This document shows, in pieces, positions 10,851 through 21,717 of a stretch of 64,000 nucleotides of DNA (its first letter is position 1; every line of letters begins with the position of its first letter). The DNA comes from Gerris lacustris. Its lineage: Eukaryota > Arthropoda > Insecta > Hemiptera > Gerridae. The stretch is from the NCBI GenBank assembly GCA_951217055.1, contig OX578286.1, positions 15,773,050 through 15,837,049 of the forward strand, in the 5' to 3' direction. Under the pieces are notes generated by a model. That model ran no database searches. It was given only the letters and a program-made list of their open reading frames with translations, and had not been told where the DNA came from. A program made the translations under genes and the position numbers.

Positions 10851-12175
10851 ACAGGATTTTTATTTATATTTTTATAAGAGTGATATGTTGCATTTAGAAC
10901 TCACGTATTTCCGATGCACGCGGGACAACAATAATTATCATTACCTACTCAAAAAGACCTACAATACATAACTTACCATTTGATACATATCATACCAAAT
11001 ACATTAAATTTATTTTTGCATTTTAAAAAAGATAGGATAAGTATAGTGAGGGGACTTTGTTCAAATACATAAGTGCCCGCTAAGTTAAATCAAAATGACC
11101 GATTTGAAAATTTTTTAAAAAAATTTGTTTACACCATAAGAAATCTATTAAGGAATCGATCAGCAATTTATACAAATTTCAAGGTTCTATTACAGTAATT
11201 GGTTCCGGAGATAACCAAATGCTAACTTCTGCATATAATGGCCGTCATCTTGATTAAATAAAGTGGATTTTTAAAGAAAAAACCCTGAAAGGGCACCTAG
11301 GGGTAAGATGAACCTACCAGCAAAATATCTTGGTCATAGGGTCAGCGGTTCCAGCAATATCGTGATGAGGAAGTGAGTCAGTTAATGGTATTTTGATTTG
11401 CATAGATTAATAATGGTATTAAATAATTATATTACTTCAGTTATTAAATTAGATTACGTTTGTTAAATCCAATTATAAATTTCATCCTGAGTTCCAAGTC
11501 ACACGAGAAGACATTAGACCAGAAGGTCACAGGTGATAAACAAAACCGTTGCGTCTAAGACATATGGTCCGATCTTAGAAGACTATTCCCGTAACCGATC
11601 TTCCTTATAAAAATTACTTCTTATAATAATTGTTACGATTCATATTTGAATAATGTCGGTCTCACGAATTAAGGGGTGCGTAATTAGGAAGTGCGTTTAC
11701 AAAAGGTGTATGCGTTTACGTTATGTCGTCAGTTGGCTTGAAACCATCTTTAAGGAAGTCGGTAGGATGTTGAATTGTTAATAAGAAATTTAAGGGAAAG
11801 AAACGTAACAGGTGTTAATGAACGTAGCACAGGTGTACAATGTGAATAGCAGGTGCTTCTCCAACAGAGAGAATCTTCATCGCTTTGATGATTTCTGTAT
11901 TTTTAATTCGTTTTGACACGGTTTGATTGTTTTGACTGTTGGATTGAATTTTATGCCGAGCTTTAGTTGGTGTGGATAAATGATATACTATAACCACAAT
12001 TATGCAACTCGACATAATCTCATTTTAAAAATATGTATTAAAAGATTATTCCTCTTAAAATAAGTACTATGGCAATATTTGACAAAAATGTGAACAACTA
12101 ATTAAATGTAGTTAGAGGTGGTTTTCACCAATTTAAGGTATCTTAAGACTAATAAAGTTTTTGTTTACAAATCTA
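10851..12175. other. Unassigned AT-rich DNA
   Basis: No gene or repeat family identified. 11120-11330 reads like the body of an old interspersed repeat ('aaggttctattacag', 'ccgtcatcttgattaaat') but I find no second copy in this window. The 66-codon minus frame at 11815-12015 is unrecognised. Confidence 0.4.
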
Positions 12176-12177
12176 TC

Positions 12178-12530
12178 TACAGCCCTTGGAGTCTCATTAT
12201 TTTGTTTACATGATGCCACGATGGACTTTGGATTATCCAAAGCCCTTTAAATGACACTATTTTGTATACATAAAACTTCTATGAATTATATCCAAAGCCC
12301 TTTGAGTGACACTATTTTGTATACGTAAAGCTTCTATGAATTATATCCAAAGCCCTTTGGGTCAGATCATTTTGTTTACATGACGCTACAATGGATTATC
12401 CGAAGTCCTTTGAGTGAATTACTTTTGTATACATGATGCAAATATGGATTATCCAAAGCCCTTTGAGTCACAACATTTTGTTTACACGATGCTACAATGG
12501 ATTATCCAAAGCCCTTCAAGTCACAACAAG
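12178..12530. repeat. 53-55-bp tandem repeat
   Basis: Six to seven units beginning 'ccaaagccctttgagtcaca' and continuing 'cattttgtttacacgatg', 'ctacaatggattat'. Two subtypes alternate: one with 'gatgctacaatggattatcc' and one with 'acttctatgaattatatcc'. Divergence between units is around 15-25% by eye. Confidence 0.88.
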
Positions 12531-12922
12531 GTGATATAAAACCATTTTCTGACAGAGAGAAAGTGTGACTTCACTAACGGCGCATACAAATTCCTAAAAT
12601 GGACTATAAAAGTAAATTTTAGTTTTAAAATATACGAACGCTGCCACAAATAAAAAAAAAAGTATTTTTGGTTAATTTCCAAAACAGTTCCAACGATATG
12701 GATGTACAAATGATTGATTATAATTCGTAGATAATTTAAATTACACTTAAAAACCATTTATGTAAGTTCCTTTCCTTGAAATAAAAATAAAAGATTTAAT
12801 AATTAAAATAAGAGGATATACATATCAACACAATATTTTCTATAAGGTATAGTTTATGTGACTTGTAAAAGAATAATATTTGTGTCCTTTTGTAAACAAA
12901 CTAAAATTTTTGGATGATATAA
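12531..12922. other. Unassigned AT-rich DNA
   Basis: Contains a 78-codon minus frame (12521-12757) that overlaps the tandem repeat and is unrecognised. Nothing else seen. Confidence 0.45.
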
Positions 12923-12924
12923 CT

Positions 12925-13345
12925 GCACAGTAATCAATAGTCTGCCAATCAGTTAACTTCCTCCTATTAGGCAAATGGCCAAATAGGAATTTAAAGTGTG
13001 TTTGTTTAAACGTGTTTCGATTCCCAGAGGGGTCAATCTTATTTTAATTCGATATTAAATGTACACACACGGTTAATAATTATTGAGGGACGAACAGTGA
13101 GTTAATTATGACAGACCACACAATTTTATAATATTCGGAAAATTAGTTTTTAAAATATAATTGGTCACAAACATTTTGAACGACAAAATCTTTTTTTCAA
13201 TTTGAAATTTCTGTTTCAGGAAAAAAAACAAGATACAGATTTCTGTTTAGGAATTTTTGAATTCGTAGATACAGAAAACTTTCGTTCTTCAAAATCAATC
13301 CTTCCTTTACCTTTAGTAAGTTCAGAAGCAAAAAAAAGCTAATTC
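12925..13345 (-). repeat. Family A copy, divergent subtype
   Basis: Shares 'tctgccaatcagttaacttc', 'gatacagatttctgttta', 'ggaatttttgaatt' and 'tttacctttagtaagttc' with family A. Its middle ('taggaatttaaagtgtgttt', 'gaggggtcaatcttatttt') matches instead the copy split by the hAT element at 25960-26955, defining a subfamily. Confidence 0.6.
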
Positions 13346-14378
13346 GGCTAGAAACTAATCATTTTCAAATCAAAATAGCTCTGGTTTCTAAAATCATTTT
13401 TAAAGTACGGATTTTTCCCCATTATCGTCAATCATCAATCTTCTCTTAGAAATTGAAAAAAATCTATTTAATTAAAACCTAGTTTAACCCGATTATGTTT
13501 CCTGTAGAAAGCGTTTCTTGTTTTATAAATCGTGAATAATGTCTTTGCTTTATGACTAATAAATATATATAAGTTGTTGCTTCTAATACTGCAGATTATT
13601 TCCTACAGAACAAGTTCTCGTAAAAAAATTATTTTTTTAATTAATTTTTATTTTCTTGTTCGAAATCGTCAAGTTAAATAGATCAAGACGATCCGATTTT
13701 CTCCCCTCCCCCCGCTGAAATTAATGTTATCATTTTTTTTTGGTATCAAAAGTTTGGGATTTTGAAAAAGGCATGATTCAATTCTGTATTCGGTATCATT
13801 ATAAAACGAATCTTCTCTCCATTATGTTAGACCCAATTATAGAAGGATTTCTAATTTATCTATCTATTAGTGCATCTCGTGTTTTGATAAACTTTTTTCC
13901 TTCTTCATTATCTCTTTAAATCCTTATCAAATAAAAGTGTTATCACACATTCTTATCAGTAAACATTCGGTTCCTTAACAAGCTAACATAAGATAAAATA
14001 TGTTCTCAAATAAATCACAGTTGATTGGAATCTTTTTTTCCTTTTAGTTATCAGATTAAAGATATTTTTTTTAATACTTTTTTTTTGGGAGATTTCTTCA
14101 TTATTGTGTTCTTTTTCTTATGACTTTTTTTTTCCAAATATTAGATAACCTTAGTTATCTCACCTCTTTTGTTTTTGTTTAGTTTTTATCTTGTCGAGAC
14201 AGGACGATTCATAGTTTATGATGATATCTTTTACACAATCATATAAGGCAAGCATAAGTCAAAGAGTAAATAGGATGTTGATTGTTCTTACCATTATATC
14301 TTTTATATAATATACTCACTGATGGTGAATGGTAAACATAAAAAGTAATCGAAAACGGTTAATTGACTTAATAGAAGC
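13346..14378. other. Unassigned AT-rich DNA
   Basis: Very AT-rich with repeated T runs; no gene or known repeat recognised. Confidence 0.5.
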
Positions 14379-15085
14379 CACTGATTTGCTTACGAGCTTT
14401 CCGAAGGTGACGGAAGCTTTGTGGTCATTATAAGAAAAAAAAGTTTTTCTCCCATTCAAAAAATACAAAGGATACAACACCGTTTCAAACATTAGAGAAC
14501 ATGATAGACGTCCGATTTTAATGAAACTTGTATGGTAGGTCATAATTAGCCTATTGTTGGTCCCATATAAGTTTCAACCTTATCCGGATCTGTTTCTCTT
14601 CAACATGCGCACAAACATTCATTTATTTATACCTATATCTTCTTAAAGTACTCATGTGAACTTTATGAAATTTTTTATGGTTTGTTGAAAGTAGAGCGCA
14701 GATAGCCCCAGACTAATTTCAACAGTCTGCGCTCTTTAACATTTGCATAATTGGTACTATAAATATAATTGATGGATCTTTAGGTGTGAAAATTAAAACA
14801 TTACTCCATAATTGTTTTAAGATTTTTTTAATGTTTTAATTTTCACACCTAAAGATCCATCAACTATATTTATATTATAATTACAAAGGTGCTGACTTCA
14901 ACATATTCAATAATTGGTACTTTAATTCATGTAAAAAATCAGAACAATTTTGACAGATTAAAAAAATGGGGGAAACAATTAAACAAATTAGACAATAATG
15001 GCTTGTAAAAGCATAAAATCAAAAAGTACGTGATAGGGTGGAAGGGAGCTACGTGCCACACCAATTGGCAGTCTATTTTTCTAGT
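14379..15085 (+). repeat. Family A copy interrupted by a hairpin insertion
   Basis: Starts 'cttacgagctttccgaaggt' and ends 'gccacaccaattggcagtct'. All family landmarks are present. It is split at 14759-14909 by a 151-bp insertion that duplicated 12 bases of the family A sequence. Confidence 0.8.
14747..14921. mobile_element. Hairpin insertion with 12-bp target duplication
   Basis: ATAATTGGTACT occurs at 14747-14758 and again, exactly, at 14910-14921; uninterrupted family A copies have the motif once ('aattgatactt'). Between them is a 151-bp insert dominated by a near-perfect palindrome: 14762-14803 pairs with 14829-14870 ('gatggatctttaggtgtgaa' against its complement), with a loop of about 25 bases. 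A duplication of 12 bp is longer than for most cut-and-paste elements and is more typical of L1-type retroposition. Class therefore unclear. Confidence 0.8.
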
Positions 15086-15357
15086 TTTATCAGAGTTTTT
15101 GGAGGGTAGAGCCCCCTAAATTTGGAGCTAAAATTCATTTCTCGATTTCGCTACAGGGTGTATAATTTTTCTAAAAATGTATGCCAAATGTCGTCAAAAT
15201 CGGCCCAGTAGTTTATTTCTGCACAGATAGACGACAAACGACAGACAGACATTTTTTTAAAAACCACTTTTTGGACTCAGGGGACCTCAAAACGTTTTGA
15301 TCAAAATGTTTTGATTTGATTCATCACACAACCCTTTCTCTATATTATGAGGAAGTA
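15086..15357 (+). repeat. Family B fragment (3' part of the plus orientation)
   Basis: Contains 'tttttggagggtagagccc', 'tttggagctaaaattcattt', 'ctcgatttcgctacaggg', 'gtcaaaatcggcccagtagt', the 'gacagacatttt' run and 'ggactcaggggacctcaaaa'. Abuts a family A copy directly. Confidence 0.8.
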
Positions 15358-16654
15358 AAAATACTACCCAGTGAGGATTGAACATCTACCATTATGAAAT
15401 TTATAATTATTTTTGTTTTATTCTCAAAAACTGTATTTATCCTGAAAGAACTACTTATATGTAAAGGTATTTTCAAGAAAAAAAAGTCGGAACTGTTTTA
15501 TGTGTTTTTTAGAAACAGCGATGCAAAGGTAAAAGCAAAGCTAATTGAGTTGTACTTAAAAAAGGAACATTATCAAATAAATACTATCGACGTTTCATCC
15601 CATTAGTAGATTCATCTCCAGGTTGGTTAATAAACTAATTTTTTTTGTATTTTTCTTATACCCACGAGTCACTGGGATATAATTTAGAAATGAAACCGGC
15701 ACATCTAATCGTAAATATGTCAATATTGTGTCACACACAAAAAAATAAAACTTAATCATTTCAACACAAAAAAATGCAATACGCCAAGTGTCAAACATAA
15801 TATTTTACATTTAGAATGGGTCCATATTTTTTTTAAGGATGGACCCCATTTTGACATGGGTCTTCAAACTTCTCATCCATAAGTCAAATCATAAAAACCC
15901 GTTTTTGACAAAGTCCTGTCATACCTTTATGATTTTTTCTTTTTCCTCGTTCCATTTTGGGTTCAGGTGGGTAAACACCTGTTCATTGGTTGGTACCTTT
16001 ACAACCCTTTTTTTTACTTATTAAAGGTACAATATTTGACTTTCTTTGGAAAAAAGTACCATTTTTAGGTACCTGAAAATGAAAAAAAGGTGTTTATCCT
16101 TTAAAACCGAACATTTTTAATAAAACGGTTCATTTTACCTGGATTTTTATTTTTTGTATCTATATGGCGGGAAAAAAAATTATTTTCATAGTATACTAAA
16201 AATATTTAAGTATACACCTAAACACATTCGAAAAAAAGGTATTTTCACAGCTTAATGAAAAATTTAGGCAGTTTGTGTACACTTCTTAGTTCGAAATTTG
16301 TATTGGGTCGATTTATAAAAATGAGAAAATATTATGCCAGATCAGAAGTTTACACAAGTCACGTCTGTATACCTGAACAAATATAAGATGGAACTAACTT
16401 GAACTTTAGGAGTGATGTTGGTCCAAGGTTTCATAAAAATCTACAAACAAATACAAATAAAGAAGGACAAACGATAAGTCACGTTCTGCACTTAAGTGTT
16501 TGGATTTTTGGTTTTTATCTCTGTCTTTATCTCTAATTGTAGATATATATTCTTACAATTAGTTGTATGATCTCTAATTGTTGAGAGACTTTTACAATAA
16601 AATCTTACCCAAAATATTCTTATTATATATCTGATATATAAAGGAATTAAATTC
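15358..16654. other. Unassigned AT-rich DNA with small hairpins
   Basis: Short inverted repeats such as 'aatgggtccat' (15813) with 'atggaccccatt' (15839) recur; no second copy identified. Frames of 61-70 codons here are low-complexity. No gene recognised. Confidence 0.4.
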
Positions 16655-17180
16655 TGCTTTTACTTTTACTTTTTAGCTTAGAATTATTTAGCTTTTACTT
16701 AATAATCTAAAACTATTACTTAATAATCTAAAACTATTACTTAATAATCTAAAGCTATTACTTAATAAGATTAAGAGCGCTAGTTGAAACAAGTAAGGCG
16801 CGTTTCACGTAAGTATACGAGAGGCGATAATCGCCGGTTTCTGTACGATTAAGCTAAAATTATTAAGTGTAAAATTTGAATAGTTGCGTAGTCGTTTTCT
16901 ACACTTCAAGGCCTTTAAATTGATGTATAACATATCATGGTGACTAAAAACCTTTTTTTTAGTCACCCACCATATTTGACCGCCATCTTGGAAATATTAA
17001 TTGTGAAAACTCCAAAAAGAGTACAGTTGTCACAAATGCCGAGATGCACCTGTGTGCCGAATTTCATGTTCCTAGCTTTAGTAGTTTATGAATTGAAACA
17101 TGCCTACGGACAGACGCCAACGAACAGACAGACAGAGCCGTTATATAAGGTTTCTTTTCGTACATCGTACAGAAACCTAA
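16655..17180 (+). repeat. Family D copy
   Basis: Begins with four 21-bp tandem units around 'cttaataatctaaaactatt' (16690-16770), then 'gcgctagttgaaacaagtaa', 'gatgtataacatatcatgg', 'gccgagatgcacctgtgtgc', 'atgaattgaaacatgcctac' and the gacagacagacagagcc terminus. The 160-codon frame at 16937-17419 runs through it and out the other side; it is a repeat read-through, not a gene. Other copies: 22297-22905 and 46385-46735, both inverted relative to this one. Confidence 0.85.
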
Positions 17181-18160
17181 AAAACACCCCAACATCAAAC
17201 AGCCGTATCTCGAAGGCTATTTACAATCGAAACCCTATAATTGTAGCAAATTATTGGACAATAATACCACTTAAAAATAGGTACTTATTCATTTATGCTG
17301 AAAACCCAAGGCTTCAGGGTGAAAAATGGACAAAACCAACTAAAAACAAGTCCTTAAGAATTTGTTCTTTAAATTTACTCTTCTTCAATTGGAAGGGCTG
17401 TAACTTAGGAATCAAATAAGTGATGTACTCGAAGAAAACATGTGTCATTTTTAACACCTAGTGTATCTCCTTGTATCGCCAGTGTCCTTGTCACCAATGT
17501 ATCTCCTTTTTGTGGCCTACATAAGACCTAAACCTTGTTTATTCTATCCAAATCCATGTCTTCCTTTGAATTAGACACGCTTGCTTTAGACAGTCTAATT
17601 GAAGGTGGTTGACCGTATTACGAACAGCTGTGACTATGTAAAGGGGGCAAAGAGTGATACCCAATGCTTTGGTTCCGGTGGAGATAAAGGAAGGAAGAAG
17701 CCATCTAACTAAATGACAATCAAAGCGGCTAGTTTGGAGTTTCGGTTGTGTGATTGTGAACACACCTGTGCCTTTACCGTGCTGGTCCTGGTTTAGCAAT
17801 GCGTAACCTCCCACGGCTCTAGAGTTGGAAATATAGAGACTACACAACACACCTGTCCCTGCCTCTCATCACTGCTTACACTTGTCCAAATCTGTCAGCC
17901 TTAAATCACAGTTTGAAATACAATAACAGGTTTCAACTAACTACATCAAAACTAGCTATATCTAGAACTTTCTGGTAGACTCAACAGAAATACCAACTAA
18001 CTTCTAAAGCAGTTATATTAGTCATTATGTATTCATATTGATTTAGTCTGCACTGCTTAGTGGGGTCTGCATAAGTACATAAAATTTAAACATTTTCTAG
18101 AAAAATTAAATTAAAGTTATAATAATTTGTCTTTTTTAATACAGCAATGATGAAAAATTG
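17181..18160. other. Unassigned DNA with a GC-richer patch
   Basis: 17440-17890 is less AT-rich than its surroundings and has a 103-codon minus frame (17539-17850) of mixed, protein-like composition. I do not recognise the product, and no start context or splice signals compel a gene call. An exon or an old retroelement piece are both possible. Confidence 0.3.
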
Positions 18161-18164
18161 ATAA

Positions 18165-18582
18165 TAGTCCGCCAATTATAGAGTGGCAAATAGCTTCCTC
18201 GCGTCCTATGGTGCATACATTAATACTCACCATGATTATACAACCTATTATTGCCAAATTTATTTATTATTCAAATTTTAATATTCTTTGTCAAAATACT
18301 CTGCCAATTTGTGTGGCACATAGCTTCCTCACGTTCTATTTTGTATATTTTAATGATTTTATATTATTAAAACCTATTAATGTCAAATTTATTTAATTTT
18401 ACCCCGTTATTTAAACCAGTCAAAATTGTTTTGATTGTTTACATTAATTAAAGTATTAATTTAGCAAAATTTAAGGAGCGCAGACGGTTGAAAATAATCT
18501 GGGGCTACATTCGACAAACCATCCTAATTCCATAAAAGTGAAATAAGTGCTTTTGATGATATAGATATAGGTATAAATAATT
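18165..18582 (-). repeat. Family A copy, left portion
   Basis: Carries two nearby copies of the junction motif ('gccaattatagagtggcaaa' and 'gccaatttgtgtggcacata'), then 'gcgcagacggttgaaaataa' and 'gatatagatataggt', where it is interrupted by family E. Confidence 0.75.
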
Positions 18583-18932
18583 ACAAGATAAAAAGAACTT
18601 TTTATATACTACGTTTTTAAATTTTCTGTCATAAATCATAAATTTGAAACACGTCAAAATGAAAATTGTAAATATGGGATATGTCAAAACAAATCAAATA
18701 ACTTGCGGATTTTTTCCGAACTAACTTTCCATACAGCAAAATTTGCTGAAAACAAATTAAATTCTAAAAAAGAGAGCTAAAAGAGATGGCTAAAAGTATT
18801 AAAATAATGAGCTATTCTGAAAGTTTCTAATGTCTAGCTACTCGGGAAGTTAGTTAAAAATCGATTGCAAGATTTGTACTGGACAAAAAAACAAACAAGA
18901 CAAGAAAGCAAGCTAATAAAAACGTAGTAAAA
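18583..18932 (+). repeat. Family E element inserted in family A
   Basis: From 'acaagataaaaagaactttt' to 'gctaataaaaacgtagtaaa'. All three copies in the window share both ends, which suggests a defined short element rather than random 5' truncation. The last 60 bases ('gattgcaagatttgtactgg', CAAACAAAC run, 'caagctaataaaaacgta') look like the 3' tail of an RTE-type LINE. No coding capacity and no tRNA or 5S head. Confidence 0.65.
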
Positions 18933-19530
18933 TTGCATGTTCTTGCACATGTGGAAAAGAAACAAATATAGGGACAGAAGGTTGAAACTTATGCGACAGG
19001 CAGAAACAAAACCAAAAATGTCTGGAAAGAATTTCTGTATAGGAATTTAGGAAATTGAAGACCTAAAAAAATTTCGATTTTCGGGACGATCACATAGCTT
19101 CCGTTACCATCGGTAAGCTCGTGTCACAACTAACCGTCATCAAAACACATACACCAGAAACACGTAGTTACAAGCTATCACACAACAAATAGTTTTCGAA
19201 TCTGATACGAGATGTCTCGACTGCCCATTTTCTATAGGAAAGATTTTTTTTCAATTTCGAGGTCTCGCATGTACCTGCAGACAAGCCTTCCAAGGCCAAT
19301 AAAATGAAAACCTCAAAATCACCATTTTGGTAGTTACGAGGTATTAGACATCGATATGTTGGTTCACAAAAAATTGAACAACAGACAGACAAACAAAATG
19401 AGAGACAGACACTGGCCTAAAAATGTTCACTGATGACTCAAACGTGGGATTTCTTAATTCGGAGATATAATTATTTTTTCCTTTTTCATAACAATTACAT
19501 AGCTTTCGTTACCTTCAGTAAACTGAAATA
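18933..19530 (-). repeat. Family A right portion plus a second partial copy
   Basis: 18935-19125 resumes family A after family E ('cacatgtggaaaagaaacaa' to 'ttaccatcggtaagctcg'). 19375-19530 repeats the same end ('aatgttcactgatgactc' to 'ttaccttcagtaaact'). The 250 bp between them is unassigned and holds an unrecognised 74-codon minus frame. Confidence 0.6.
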
Positions 19531-19946
19531 ATAGTCATATAGCTCAGAAAAAAAGCATTTCTGATTGCATATCTATTAGACATTAATAATAAAAAAAAGA
19601 AACCTCATTTGACACATATAAGTGAAGACACACACACTAAAGTGTATGAAATCATCAATAATTTTCTCACATCCGCTAAGCAATTTCTCTTTAAAATTGG
19701 TCAGTTATTTTCTCTCTTTCTAAATTGCCTCTCGTTTATGACGGCTATTTATATAAAATATAAAACAAATAACATAGACTCCATCTAAACGCCTACAACT
19801 CGAGAAAAGTTACAAATTCGTATAATCTTCCACTACATTTCCAATAAAAGATAATTTAGTTTAATATCACAGCAGATAAAAATCACGGACTATATTATAG
19901 TAATAAAACTCGCCAGTATCCATTATAACATCCTATTTAATAACGT

Positions 19947-19949
<3 letters not shown>
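19531..19949. other. Unassigned AT-rich DNA
   Basis: Nothing recognised. Confidence 0.5.

Positions 19950-20037
<88 letters not shown>
19950..20037. repeat. (AT)n microsatellite
   Basis: About 44 uninterrupted TA units, ending in 'atgatgtatataataaat'. Confidence 0.95.
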
Positions 20038-20041
<4 letters not shown>

Positions 20042-20523
20042 TATATAATAAATTCCTAATTTGATTAGCGGAATTGAGAATTGTTGTAACGGATGCTGGT
20101 ATTTATCCCAAGCATATTATAAAGTAAATTTGATTTTTATTTAATTATACATGGTATACATCATTTTCGCACAGATCTCTATCCATTTAGAAATCTTCAA
20201 GATAATCTACAAGATTAACTATTAGTTGTTCAAGCATAGGATCCTAAGGATTGATTCCTCCACTTATAGCACCGCCTCAACTAATATCATATATTTATTA
20301 TTTTTTTAAAATTTTATTTCCAATTTAAATGAGATTGAATAAGGGGTGAAACTTCAATTTAACGCTTTTGAAGATGATCGAAATATACAAGTTACCACGC
20401 CTTAAAATTCCAATATTTATTAAAAATTGTTATTAGAAAAATAAAAATCGAGCAACAACTTTGAAAATTCAATAGACCTTATTTTTTATGTTTTAGACTT
20501 TAGACATTGGAGAAGTAATAGAT

Positions 20524-20529
<6 letters not shown>
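20038..20529. other. Unassigned AT-rich DNA
   Basis: Between two TA microsatellites. No gene or repeat recognised. Confidence 0.5.

Positions 20530-20593
<64 letters not shown>
20530..20593. repeat. (TA)n microsatellite at the left edge of the ribozyme repeats
   Basis: About 32 TA units running directly into the first base of the 309-bp repeat at 20594. Confidence 0.95.
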
Positions 20594-20596
<3 letters not shown>

Positions 20597-20753
20597 CAAT
20601 GTAATACCGTGTTTTTGCACACTGCAATAAGGTACACAATTTGTGTTAGTGAGAGACACCAAGGGATGTGCCACGCAAGCGTGACACATAGGAACTGTTC
20701 CAACATTAGACTATACGTCACAAAGCTGTTGGCTCGGCATTACGCCATGTCCC

Positions 20754-20796
20754 GCATCGTTTCGTCGCGTCCGACTCATCAGGGGCCCGACGATGC
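20754..20796 (-). ncRNA. Hammerhead ribozyme, minus strand copy
   Basis: Read on the minus strand: stem III GCAUCGU, cleavage-site C after GU, the six bases GGGCCC, conserved core CUGAUGA, stem II GUCG with loop GACG and CGAC, then GAA and the second stem III strand ACGAUGC. Stem III pairs over all 7 bp and stem II over all 4 bp. Every invariant core base is present. Stem I is reduced to GGGCCC with no loop. Identical in sequence to the copy at 21492-21534. Confidence 0.85.
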
Positions 20797-21182
20797 CCAC
20801 CCAACTCTGGACCTATACTAAATCAAGAAGATCAGATATAGGGCTTTACCAGAGACGAGCGTGCTCTCACACCGCCATTCTTGCTTGGCTGGCAAAACAA
20901 ATCAGCAATGTAATACCGTGTTTTTGCACACTGCAATAAGGTACACAATTTGTGTTAGTGAGAGACACCAAGGGATGTGCCACGCAAGCGTGACACATAG
21001 GAACTGTTCCAGAGACGAGCGTGCTCTCACACCGCCATTCTTGCTTGGCTGGCAAAAACACGGTATTACATTGCTGATTTGTTTTGCCAGCCAAGCAAGA
21101 ATGGCGGTGTGAGAGCACGCTCGTCTCTGGTAAAGCCCTATATCTGATCTTCTTGATTTAGTATAGGTCCAGAGTTGGGTGG

Positions 21183-21225
21183 TCATCGTCGGGCCCCTGA
21201 TGAGTCGGACGCGACGAAACGATGC
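21183..21225 (+). ncRNA. Hammerhead ribozyme, plus strand copy 1
   Basis: Same core as the other copies (CUGAUGA at 21197-21203, GAA at 21216-21218, cleavage C at 21190). One base differs: T at 21183 replaces G, losing the outermost pair of stem III and leaving 6 bp. Sits 309 bp before the next copy. Confidence 0.83.
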
Positions 21226-21491
21226 GGGACATGGCGTAATGCCGAGCCAACAGCTTTGTGACGTATAGTCTAATGTTGGAACAGTTCCTATGTGTCACGC
21301 TTGCGTGGCACATCCCTTGGTGTCTCTCACTAACACAAATTGTGTACCTTATTGCAGTGTGCAAAAACACGGTATTACATTGCTGATTTGTTTTGCCAGC
21401 CAAGCAAGAATGGCGGTGTGAGAGCACGCTCGTCTCTGGTAAAGCCCTATATCTGATCTTCTTGATTTAGTATAGGTCCAGAGTTGGGTGG

Positions 21492-21534
21492 GCATCGTCG
21501 GGCCCCTGATGAGTCGGACGCGACGAAACGATGC
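21492..21534 (+). ncRNA. Hammerhead ribozyme, plus strand copy 2
   Basis: Stem III GCAUCGU (21492-21498) pairs perfectly with ACGAUGC (21528-21534). Predicted cleavage follows C at 21499, a GUC triplet, the commonest hammerhead site. GGGCCC is 21500-21505, CUGAUGA 21506-21512, stem II 21513-21524 with a 4-base loop, GAA 21525-21527. By strand order stem III is the open stem (type III layout). Self-cleavage at this and the upstream copy would release a 309-nt RNA. Activity is inferred from the motif. Confidence 0.87.
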
Positions 21535-21649
21535 GGGACATGGCGTAATGCCGAGCCAACAGCTTTGTGACGTATAGTCTAATGTTGGAACAGTTCCTAT
21601 GTGTCACGCTTGCGTGGCACATCCCTTGGTGTCTCTCACTAACACAAAT

Positions 21650-21653
<4 letters not shown>

Positions 21654-21715
<62 letters not shown>
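21654..21715. repeat. (AT)n followed by a 30-base T run
   Basis: TA units to about 21686, then an unbroken T run to 21715. Forms the right edge of the ribozyme repeat tract; the 105-codon minus frame across it is a microsatellite artefact. Confidence 0.93.

Positions 21716-21717
<2 letters not shown>

Larger units (their letters stand above)
20594..21654. repeat. 309-bp hammerhead-ribozyme repeats in head-to-head tandem tracts
   Basis: A GC-balanced island in AT-rich DNA. Minus-orientation units: 20594-20902 (full, 309 bp) and 20903-about 21050 (internally deleted). Plus-orientation units: about 21055-21363 (full) and 21364-21654 (stops at 'acacaaattgtgt'). Period is 309 bp, measured as 20594 to 20903, 21061 to 21370, and ribozyme to ribozyme (21190 to 21499). 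Units are almost identical, so the tract is young. Both outer edges run into TA microsatellites. Three units carry a hammerhead motif; the deleted unit lacks the 149 bp (equivalent of 20702-20850) that contains it. Known relatives in kind are hammerhead satellites of newts, schistosomes and cave crickets and animal retrozymes; relation to any of these by sequence is untested. Confidence 0.92.

Noticed and set aside
16937..17419. 160-codon plus-strand frame, the longest in the window
   Set aside because: Its first half is family D, which is also present at 22297 and 46385 without a conserved frame; the second half is ordinary AT-rich sequence.
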